Below, in pieces: positions 1 through 5,563 of a DNA stretch of 5,563 bases (positions are counted from its first letter, which is position 1; every line of letters starts with the position of its first letter). The position numbers and the translations under genes were made by a program. The notes under the pieces are model-generated. The model was given only the letters and a program-made list of their open reading frames with translations. It was not told the DNA's origin and did no database searches. The stretch is from NCBI GenBank assembly GCA_016302925.1, contig JAEDMR010000133.1, positions 1 to 5,563 on the forward strand, read 5' to 3'. Origin of the DNA: Bacillota bacterium (GTDB lineage Bacteria; Bacillota; Clostridia; Peptostreptococcales; Anaerovoracaceae).

Positions 1-95
1 TTTTTGCTTATTGTCGGGTATCATTAAACGTGAGTCTGTTTTAGAAGATATTTAAAAACGATCAAACGATAAATATGAATTGAGGACATCTGGTT

Positions 96-1031
96 ATGAG
101 CAAGAATGAGATTGAATCGAAGACAAAGCTGACGAAGCTTCTGGCATCTGCGGGGCTGATTCTGGTGACGGTGATCTGGGGCAGCGCCTTTGTGGTAATG
201 AAGAATTCCATTGATGTGATTTCACCGACCTATGTGCTGGCGTACCGGTTTACGGTGGCAGCGATTGGCATGGTGATTCTGTTCTGGAAGAAGGTGCGGA
301 CCATGTCGAAGCAGGAGTTTGGCTATGGACTTGTGGTCGGCGCATTGCTGTTTATCAGCTATTATTTCCAGACCTACGGACTGAAATATACCACGGCCAG
401 CAAGAATGCGTTTATTACCACATTATATGTGATTATTGTGCCGTTTCTGCACTGGCTGTTCAATAAGGTGCGGCCGACCAGAAATAACCTGATTGCGGCG
501 GTGATTGCGGTTATCGGTCTGGCCCTGTTATCCTTAAAGGGAGATCTTACCATTAATTACGGTGATTTCCTGACCTTAATCTGCGGCATCTGTTTTGCGA
601 CGCACATCGTATTTCTGGACCGTTACACGGCCACCTATGACCCGATTCGCCTGACGGTCATGCAGATGGCGGGGGCTGCCGTATTCTCCTGGATTGTGGC
701 GGGGCTGACGGAAGGACCCTGCAACCTGGCTGTTCTGAGCGACTGGTCGGTGACCGGGGGAATCCTCTATCTGGGACTGGCTTCCAGCATGTTCTGCTTC
801 CTTCTTCAGACCGTAGGGCAGAAATATCTGGATGCGGGAACCTCCTCGATCCTTCTTTCCTTCGAGGCAGTGTTTGGCCTGATCTTTTCCGTGATCTTCC
901 TGCACGATCCCATGACTCTCAGAGGACTGGTGGGGTGCGCGCTGATGTTTGCGGCGGCGATTCTGGCAGAATACACGCCAAAGAAAAAGGAAAAACCGGT
1001 TTCCGGACAGCAGACAGTGGCTGTGCAGTGA
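96..1031 (+). CDS. EamA/DMT-family transporter (10 TM)
   Basis: Inner-membrane permease of the drug/metabolite transporter superfamily (EamA, RhaT/YicL-like); such proteins export amino acids, metabolites or other small solutes, but the substrate cannot be read from sequence. The 311-residue length is typical. There are two EamA repeats, at about residues 20-145 and 155-292, each with five hydrophobic helices (roughly 15-35, 46-65, 76-94, 102-121, 131-147, 154-175, 186-205, 220-240, 249-270, 275-292). Family hallmarks are visible: WGSAFVVMK at 28-36, YRF at 50-52, the SKNAFITTLY helix start at 102-111, and the SFEAVFG helix of the second repeat at 255-261. The C-terminal tail (from about 294) is lysine-rich and should be cytoplasmic. 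The ATG at 96 is preceded by GAGGA at 82-86, nine bases upstream. The next gene starts 64 bases downstream with no terminator seen between, so co-transcription with the topoisomerase is possible. Confidence 0.93.
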   Translation: MSKNEIESKTKLTKLLASAGLILVTVIWGSAFVVMKNSIDVISPTYVLAYRFTVAAIGMVILFWKKVRTMSKQEFGYGLVVGALLFISYYFQTYGLKYTTASKNAFITTLYVIIVPFLHWLFNKVRPTRNNLIAAVIAVIGLALLSLKGDLTINYGDFLTLICGICFATHIVFLDRYTATYDPIRLTVMQMAGAAVFSWIVAGLTEGPCNLAVLSDWSVTGGILYLGLASSMFCFLLQTVGQKYLDAGTSSILLSFEAVFGLIFSVIFLHDPMTLRGLVGCALMFAAAILAEYTPKKKEKPVSGQQTVAVQ

Positions 1032-1095
1032 TTCGGGAATACGGACAAAATAGTGACAGGAAAAATAGGAATATCGATAGAAAGTGGGGAACAGG

Positions 1096-3120
1096 ATGGC
1101 AAAATCCTTATACATCGCAGAAAAACCAAGTGTGGCCAGAGAATTTGCCAACGCACTGAAGGTGACCGGGCGGTCCGCCGACGGCTATATCGAGTCGGAG
1201 TCAGCCATTGTGACCTGGTGTGTGGGACATCTGGTGACCATGAGCTATCCCGAGGCCTATGATATCAAATATAAGAGGTGGAGTCTTCAGACTCTGCCTT
1301 TTCTGCCCAAGGAATTCAAATATCAGGTCATTGAAGCTGTGGAAAAGCAGTATAAGATTGTAAGCACTCTTCTGAACCGGCCGGATGTGGATACCATCTA
1401 TGTCTGCACCGACTCCGGGCGGGAGGGAGAGTATATCTATCGCCTGGTGGCCCAGATGGCCGGGGTAAAGGGAAAACAGCAGAAGCGCGTCTGGATCGAT
1501 TCCCAGACCGAGGAAGAGATTCTCCGCGGCATCCGGGAGGCAAAGGATATCAGCGAATATGATAACCTGGCCGCCTCCGCCTATCTGCGGGCCAAGGAAG
1601 ACTACCTGATGGGCATCAATTTTTCCCGCGCCCTGACCTTAAAATACGGTCCTGCGATCTCGAATCAGATGCGGACGGACCGCACCGTGGTTTCCGTGGG
1701 CCGTGTCATGACCTGTGTGCTGGGCATGGTGGTGCGGCGGGAGCGGGAGATCCGGGAGTTCGTCAAGACACCATTTTACCGTGTTATCGGCACCTTCGGT
1801 CCGGAAGGCATCACCATGGACGGAGAATGGCGGGCGGTGGCCGGTTCCCGTTACTATCAGCATCCCTGCCTTTACAAGGAAAACGGCTTTAAAGAGAAAA
1901 AGGACGCGGAGGCGCTGATCCGGTACCTGCAGGAGGGAGAGGGAGAAGGCCTTACCGGCAAAATCATTTCTCTGGAGAAAAAGAAAGAAACCAGGAATCC
2001 GCCGCTGCTCTACAACCTGGCGGAGCTTCAGAATGACTGCTCCAAAATGTTCAAGATCAGCCCGGATCAGACCTTGAAGGCGGTGCAGGAGCTGTATGAG
2101 AAGAAGCTGGTGACCTACCCCAGAACCGATGCCCGTGTGCTTTCCACCGCGGTGGCCAAGGAAATCTATAAAAATATCAGCGGACTGACCCATTATGAGC
2201 CGCTGGCAGGCTATGCCAGAGAGGCGCTGGAGCGGGGCAGCTATCAAAATATCGCGAAAACCAGGTATGTCAATGATAAGCAGATTACGGACCATTATGC
2301 CATCATCCCCACCGGACAGGGTCTGGGGGCGCTGCGCAGCCTTTCCGAGCTGAACAGCAAGATTTATCAGGTCATCGTGCGCCGTTTCTTAAGCATCTTC
2401 TATCCGCCGGCCATTTACCAGAAATATGCGGTGGAGCTTCAGTGTAAAACGGAGCATTTCTTCGCCAGCTTCAAGGTGCTGAAGGAGGAGGGCTACTTAA
2501 AGGTGGCCGAGGTTCCCGGAAAGAAAAAGGGCGATCCGGCAGCGGAAACAGAGACGATTGACGCCTCCCATCCGGAATTCATCCGTATGCTGGAGCAGCT
2601 GAAAAAAGGAACAGAGGTTTCTCTGGATCGGCTGACCATCAAGGAGGGGGAGACCTCTCCGCCCAAGCGCTACACCTCCGGTTCCATGATCCTTGCCATG
2701 GAAAATGCGGGACAGCTGATCGAGGACGAGGAGCTGCGGGCCCAGATCAAGGGCAGCGGTATCGGCACCAGCGCCACCCGCGCGGAGATCCTGAAGAAGC
2801 TGGTTACGATTAAATACCTGTCGCTGAACAACAAAACGCAGGTGATAACCCCAACCTATCTGGGGGAGCTGATCTATGAGGTGGTAGATGCCTCCATGAA
2901 GCAGCTTCTGAACCCGGAGCTGACCGCCAGCTGGGAGAAGGGCCTGACCTACGTGGCAGAAGGCACCATCACCTCCGATGAATACATGCAGAAGCTGGAG
3001 CGGTTTGTGGCCGGGAGGACGTACGCGGCGGTGCAGACGGCGAATTTGAGCGGGCTGCGGGGGGCATTTGCAAAAGTGGAACAGAATTATAAGAAGCTGC
3101 CGGTGAAAGGACAAAAATAA
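1096..3120 (+). CDS. topB: DNA topoisomerase III (type IA)
   Basis: Type IA topoisomerase that cuts one DNA strand through a 5'-phosphotyrosine to relax or decatenate DNA in the cytoplasm. The 674-residue protein begins with the Toprim domain (about 1-150): acidic Glu9 in AEKPSVA and D106-x-x-REGE112, the DxxREGE form usual in TopB. VSVGRVMTCVLG (199-210) occupies the normally SVGRVQTPxL-like motif, with Met and Cys replacing Gln and Pro. TYPRTDAR places the catalytic tyrosine at Tyr341. TDHYAIIPT (398-406) holds the conserved His400, and GIGTSATRAEI begins at about 555. There are no C-terminal cysteine clusters, so no zinc ribbons. Start choice: the frame is open to a GTG at 1084, but that has no ribosome binding site, whereas the ATG at 1096 has GGGGA at 1086-1090 and gives the canonical MAKSLYIAEKPS beginning. 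The gene looks intact. Its sequence suits a chromosomal housekeeping copy, but topB paralogues also occur on integrative elements. Confidence 0.95.
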   Translation: MAKSLYIAEKPSVAREFANALKVTGRSADGYIESESAIVTWCVGHLVTMSYPEAYDIKYKRWSLQTLPFLPKEFKYQVIEAVEKQYKIVSTLLNRPDVDTIYVCTDSGREGEYIYRLVAQMAGVKGKQQKRVWIDSQTEEEILRGIREAKDISEYDNLAASAYLRAKEDYLMGINFSRALTLKYGPAISNQMRTDRTVVSVGRVMTCVLGMVVRREREIREFVKTPFYRVIGTFGPEGITMDGEWRAVAGSRYYQHPCLYKENGFKEKKDAEALIRYLQEGEGEGLTGKIISLEKKKETRNPPLLYNLAELQNDCSKMFKISPDQTLKAVQELYEKKLVTYPRTDARVLSTAVAKEIYKNISGLTHYEPLAGYAREALERGSYQNIAKTRYVNDKQITDHYAIIPTGQGLGALRSLSELNSKIYQVIVRRFLSIFYPPAIYQKYAVELQCKTEHFFASFKVLKEEGYLKVAEVPGKKKGDPAAETETIDASHPEFIRMLEQLKKGTEVSLDRLTIKEGETSPPKRYTSGSMILAMENAGQLIEDEELRAQIKGSGIGTSATRAEILKKLVTIKYLSLNNKTQVITPTYLGELIYEVVDASMKQLLNPELTASWEKGLTYVAEGTITSDEYMQKLERFVAGRTYAAVQTANLSGLRGAFAKVEQNYKKLPVKGQK

Positions 3121-3144
3121 AAAGGACAGTAAAGTTTATTATAT

Positions 3145-3185
3145 GCATCAATTGCGAAAAAATTGTCATGCTTTCTCTTTTTTTT
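3145..3185 (+). terminator. Candidate rho-independent terminator after topB
   Basis: GCATCAATT (3145-3153) can pair with AATTGTCATGC (3161-3171), giving nine base pairs with a two-base bulge around a seven-base purine-rich loop. It is followed directly by a pyrimidine run (3172-3185) that is nearly all T. The stem is AT-rich and so weaker than a classical terminator. It lies 25 bases past the topB stop and just upstream of a separate promoter, which fits a transcription boundary. Confidence 0.45.
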
Positions 3186-3220
3186 CATATATTAGATATC
3201 AAGAACATTAAAGATCAGGA

Positions 3221-3249
3221 TTGAACTTTTTGTATATTTGATGTATGAT
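3221..3249 (+). promoter_or_regulatory. Sigma-A-type promoter of the ATPase gene
   Basis: TTGAAC (3221-3226) and TATGAT (3244-3249) are separated by exactly 17 bases and differ from the consensus TTGACA and TATAAT at two and one positions respectively. Transcription would start at about 3255-3258, leaving a leader of about 45 bases before the ATPase start at 3302. The -10 box contains the ATG triplet at 3245, so that codon would not be in the transcript. The surroundings are very AT-rich, which raises the chance of coincidental matches. Confidence 0.5.
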
Positions 3250-3288
3250 GAGAGGAGATTACTTCGTGAAAAGTGCAGAAATAGACTT

Positions 3289-3293
3289 GGAGG
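3289..3293 (+). promoter_or_regulatory. Ribosome binding site that decides the ATPase start
   Basis: GGAGG lies eight bases before the ATG at 3302, which is ideal spacing. A competing AGAGGAG at 3251-3257 precedes a GTG at 3266, but it would sit at or before the 5' end of a transcript from the promoter at 3221-3249. The ATG at 3302 is therefore preferred. Confidence 0.6.
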
Positions 3294-3301
3294 TACGCAA
3301 G

Positions 3302-4435
3302 ATGATTGTGATGGATGTACGTATAGATAATTTTTTCTTATTTAAAAATTTTCATATGAATATGTCATATCCAAAAAAAATTGTTGATTCCAGCATAGAA
3401 GATGAGTTTTTAGAAGGACGTTCGAATTTTCGTTATAAAAAGGTGAATATATTAATGGGGGCAAATGCAACCGGAAAAACATCTTTTGGGCGTTTTTTAA
3501 TGCGTGTTTTTAATTTTATGGATAAAAAACAATTTGAGCGTATTACAGAATGCATTTCTAATATGCAAAGGGAAGCTTCTTTTACGATGGATTTTGTTAC
3601 GGATGAATTTGTTTTGTACCGGATTCATACGTTAATTGCTCCGAAGTCGGGTGAAAAGTATGTGTCTTCAGATGTGGATGTTACAGTAAAGAAAGTGGAG
3701 ATTAATAAAAAAGATAGTTATGAAAGCTGCTGTAAGAAATTAGAACTGCTGACGGAAAAAAAGGCAGATAATTATATTGTCGAACTGGAGAAAATAAAAG
3801 GGCTGTCATGGCTGTTTGAATATCCTTCTGATTCCCAAAATCAATATAAGATACATACATCTAAAAATGGTGAACTATATCTCCATATTCTGGAATATAC
3901 CTTAAAGGCATTGGATCCTGCCATTTTAAAGGTAGATAAGATCGATACGGTAGATAATTCTTATGTGATTCGCATGGAAAATAAATCTATTATTATGCAG
4001 GAGGGTAAAACGATTGATTCTGACATACTTTCCAGCGGAACCAAGGCAGGAATTGCAATTGCGGGAGTGCTTGCTTCGATTATCAATGGAGACAATGGCT
4101 TTTACTATTGTGATGAAAAATTCTCTTATATTCATAGTGAGATAGAAAAAGCGTTTTTAGCTGTGATGATTCAAAGTCTTCATAGAAATGATCAGTTGTT
4201 TTTTACTACACATAATATGGATATTTTAGATTTAGAATTACCAAAGCATTCATTCAGTTTTTTAAAGAAAAATGTGAACAATTGTGAGGAACCTCTCACG
4301 TGTATTTACGCTTCGGATTTCTTAAAGAGAAGTACAGATTCCCTTAGAAATGCGGTTGATAACGATTTATTTTCTGTAGCTCCAAGTGTTGATCTTGTAT
4401 ATGATATTGTGGGGATTTTGGAAAATAAGGATTAA
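3302..4435 (+). CDS. ABC-type AAA ATPase (AAA_15/AAA_21, OLD-like), possible defence gene
   Basis: Predicted cytoplasmic ATPase of 377 residues with a single SMC/ABC-like nucleotide-binding fold split by an insertion, as in the COG1106/AAA_15 proteins found in abortive-infection and other phage-defence loci. Visible motifs are the N-terminal strand MDVRIDNFFLFKNF, Walker A GANATGKTS (53-61), signature LSSGTK (243-248), Walker B FYYCDE with Asp271-Glu272, and an H-loop TTHN with His304. All catalytic elements are present, so it should bind and hydrolyse ATP. The middle (about 100-230) is lysine- and glutamate-rich and unlike a known effector; no nuclease or Toprim motif is seen after the H-loop. 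The frame is open upstream to ATGs at 3245 and 3248 and a GTG at 3266, so annotations may begin at 3245; 3302 is chosen on promoter and ribosome-site position. It is much more AT-rich than its neighbours, suggesting transfer. The defence role is inference. Confidence 0.85.
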   Translation: MIVMDVRIDNFFLFKNFHMNMSYPKKIVDSSIEDEFLEGRSNFRYKKVNILMGANATGKTSFGRFLMRVFNFMDKKQFERITECISNMQREASFTMDFVTDEFVLYRIHTLIAPKSGEKYVSSDVDVTVKKVEINKKDSYESCCKKLELLTEKKADNYIVELEKIKGLSWLFEYPSDSQNQYKIHTSKNGELYLHILEYTLKALDPAILKVDKIDTVDNSYVIRMENKSIIMQEGKTIDSDILSSGTKAGIAIAGVLASIINGDNGFYYCDEKFSYIHSEIEKAFLAVMIQSLHRNDQLFFTTHNMDILDLELPKHSFSFLKKNVNNCEEPLTCIYASDFLKRSTDSLRNAVDNDLFSVAPSVDLVYDIVGILENKD

Positions 4436-4624
4436 AAGAGGATACGAGAACTGACCGGAAGTCGTTCGAACAGTGATTATAAACATGATTTGATAAAAGA
4501 CAGCAGATTGGCTGAAAAATTAAAGAATGCTAATTTTGATATCTCTGTTTTTTGGAATAGTGTAGATACCGGTAATTTTAAACACGTAATAAATGAGGCA
4601 AAGAAAGTTAAATGTTTAAAATAG
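4436..4624 (+). pseudogene. 62-codon open stretch in frame after the ATPase stop; likely gene remnant
   Basis: Immediately after the TAA of the ATPase, the same reading frame stays open for 62 codons to a TAG at 4622-4624. It contains no ATG or GTG; TTG codons such as 4490-4492 lack a good ribosome binding site. The translation has protein-like composition, with segments such as DSRLAEKLKNANFDISVFW and DTGNFKHVINEAKK, and I do not recognise it. It may be the tail of a deleted partner gene, or an old C-terminal extension of the ATPase cut off by the TAA. Chance openness is less likely in such AT-rich sequence but cannot be excluded. Confidence 0.4.
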
Positions 4625-4666
4625 GTAAAATTATCATTGAATATATCAGATAGGGAGTACTAAATT

Positions 4667-5341
4667 ATGAAAAAAAATGAAACCAAAATCACAGCCCTTT
4701 ATGATTTAACTCACACATTAGCCGCCGACTACTTATCCCAATATGAATACCCCTGGGAGGCGCTGGCCGGCATCAGTGATTTTATCGTGGAGTTGGGCAA
4801 TTCTCTGGACGAGAATGAGTACGAGAAGCGGGGCGAGAATATCTGGGTACATAAGACGGCGAAGGTGTTCCCCAGCGCTTACTTAAACGGCCCGGTGATT
4901 GTAGGAAAGGACGCCGAGGTTCGCCACTGTGCTTTTGTCCGCGGCAGCGCGCTGATCGGCGAGGGAGCTGTGGTTGGAAACTCCACCGAGCTGAAAAATG
5001 TGATTCTTTTCGATAAGGTGCAGGTTCCCCACTATAACTATGTGGGTGACTCTATCCTGGGCTACAAGGCCCATATGGGCGCCGGTTCCATCACCTCCAA
5101 TGTGAAATCCGATAAGCTGCTGGTGAAGATCCACGCGGCAGACGGTGACATCGAGACCGGACGGAAGAAGGTGGGCGCTCTCATCGGAGACAACGTGGAG
5201 GTGGGCTGCGGCTCCGTGCTGAACCCGGGTACCGTCATCGGCCGTGAATCCAACGTGTATCCGCTGTCCAGTGTGAGAGGCTGCATCGATGCGAATTCGA
5301 TCTATAAGAAGCAGGGAGAGGTTGCGGCGAAGACGGAATAG
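4667..5341 (+). CDS. Left-handed beta-helix (hexapeptide-repeat) acyltransferase-like protein, GlmU C-terminal type
   Basis: A 224-residue protein with a helical N-terminus (about 1-60) followed by a left-handed parallel beta-helix of hexapeptide repeats (about 65-210). Repeat turns are readable as AYLNGPVIVGKDAEVRHCAF, SALIGEGAVVGNS, VGALIGDNVEVG and SVLNPGTVIG. The segment VPHYNYVGDSILG with GAGSITSNVK (120-147) resembles the acetyltransferase active-site region of GlmU (HxxYxGDxxxG followed by GAGTxxxNYDG). The N-terminal nucleotidyltransferase domain of GlmU is absent, so the common label UDP-N-acetylglucosamine pyrophosphorylase would be misleading; a sugar or nucleotide-sugar acyltransferase is more likely. 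The ATG at 4667 has GGGAG at 4653-4657, nine bases upstream. No convincing promoter was found ahead of it; the best is a poor TTAAAT/TATCAT pair at 4608-4637. A glycosyltransferase follows after 33 bases, pointing to a role in glycan building. The substrate is unknown. Confidence 0.87.
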   Translation: MKKNETKITALYDLTHTLAADYLSQYEYPWEALAGISDFIVELGNSLDENEYEKRGENIWVHKTAKVFPSAYLNGPVIVGKDAEVRHCAFVRGSALIGEGAVVGNSTELKNVILFDKVQVPHYNYVGDSILGYKAHMGAGSITSNVKSDKLLVKIHAADGDIETGRKKVGALIGDNVEVGCGSVLNPGTVIGRESNVYPLSSVRGCIDANSIYKKQGEVAAKTE

Positions 5342-5374
5342 GGCCGTATTCCCTTCCGAATGGAGAGCAAAAGA

Positions 5375-5563
5375 ATGGAAAAGCAGTATTCAGTTTTGAT
5401 GTCTGTTTATGAAAAAGAAAAACCGGAATATTTCCGGGCGGCGCTTGAAAGTATGTTTCGCCAGACGCTGCCTCCGGCCGAGGTTGTGCTGGTCTGTGAC
5501 GGTCCGCTGACAGAAGCACTGGATGAGGTGATTGCAGAATATGAACGTCGTTTTCCGGAAGAA
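5375..5563 (+). CDS. Family 2 glycosyltransferase, AmsE-like (partial, runs off right edge)
   Basis: Only the first 63 codons are in the window, open to the last base. The N-terminus SVLMSVYEKEKPEYFRAAL, then SMFRQTLPPAEVVLVCDGPLT, is the classic opening of a GT-A fold family 2 glycosyltransferase: first beta strand, a helix with the S-x-x-x-QT motif, then a strand ending in the nucleotide-binding Asp42. The YEKEKPEYF...DGPLTEAL pattern is closest to the AmsE-like subgroup involved in exopolysaccharide or O-antigen synthesis. The DxD motif and acceptor region lie outside the window. The ATG at 5375 has GGAGAG at 5362-5367, seven bases upstream; an in-frame ATG at 5360 overlaps that site and is less likely. 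It is probably in one operon with the beta-helix gene 33 bases upstream. Confidence 0.88.
   Translation, partial: MEKQYSVLMSVYEKEKPEYFRAALESMFRQTLPPAEVVLVCDGPLTEALDEVIAEYERRFPEE

Noticed and set aside
56..70. Tandem AAACGAT repeat (56-62 and 64-70) upstream of the transporter as an operator
   Set aside because: Only two 7-base copies in AT-rich sequence with no dyad symmetry and no promoter placed next to them; not enough to call a regulator site.
576..1159. Open frames on both strands overlapping the end of the transporter and the start of topB
   Set aside because: Shadow frames: low-complexity, His/Arg/Ser-rich translations with no domain, lying within two clearly real + strand genes.
1639..2295. 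Long minus-strand open frame (218 codons) inside topB
   Set aside because: Antisense frame in GC-rich coding sequence; topB is unambiguous and complete on the other strand, and the translation resembles no family.
2497..3114. Minus-strand open frame (205 codons) within the 3' part of topB
   Set aside because: Same reason; it is generated by the codon bias of topB and no plausible product is seen.
3121..3300. CRISPR, retron or small RNA gene in the non-coding gap before the ATPase
   Set aside because: No repeats, no reverse transcriptase and no long structured stem; only the weak terminator hairpin and one promoter are supported.
4448..4467. Small hairpin (GAAC, GAC paired with GTC, GTTC) and GTTCGAAC palindrome after the ATPase stop as terminator or att site
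   Set aside because: Seven interrupted base pairs with no following T run, and no second copy of the sequence elsewhere to support an attachment site.
5335..5352. Inverted repeat GGAATA/TATTCC around the end of the beta-helix gene as a terminator
   Set aside because: Six-base stem overlapping the stop codon, with no T tract after it; the next gene has a close ribosome binding site, so read-through is expected.

Overview
The window looks like a stretch of chromosome from a Clostridia-class Firmicute, most likely Lachnospiraceae. This is inferred from the GC-rich housekeeping-type genes with GGAG-like ribosome binding sites, the flavour of the type IA topoisomerase, and the gene content. No rRNA or other taxonomic marker is present, so the assignment is tentative. 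Every gene found is on the + strand.

Left part (1-3120): a ten-helix EamA/DMT-family membrane transporter (96-1031) is followed after 64 bases, with no visible terminator, by a complete DNA topoisomerase III (topB-like, start best placed at 1096). The two may be co-transcribed. A weak, AT-rich hairpin followed by a T tract closes this unit at about 3145-3185.

Middle part (about 3121-4660): composition falls abruptly. By hand count, bases 3481-3540 contain 17 G/C of 60, against 38 of 60 at 2701-2760 and 39 of 60 at 5161-5220. This AT-rich islet has its own sigma-A-like promoter (TTGAAC, 17 bases, TATGAT). It carries one intact gene for an ABC-type AAA ATPase of the AAA_15/AAA_21 (OLD-like) kind often found in phage-defence loci. 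Directly after its stop codon, in the same frame, lies a 62-codon open stretch with no normal start codon. It looks like the remnant of a lost partner gene or of an old C-terminus. This islet is the most interesting part of the window.

Right part (4667-5563): GC-rich coding resumes with a stand-alone left-handed beta-helix acyltransferase-like protein resembling the C-terminal half of GlmU without its uridylyltransferase half. After 33 bases comes the start of a family 2 glycosyltransferase (AmsE-like) that runs off the window. These two probably belong to a surface-glycan or related sugar-modification operon.

In related genomes without the islet, I would expect the topoisomerase and the beta-helix gene to be near neighbours. 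That is an inference to be checked by synteny.
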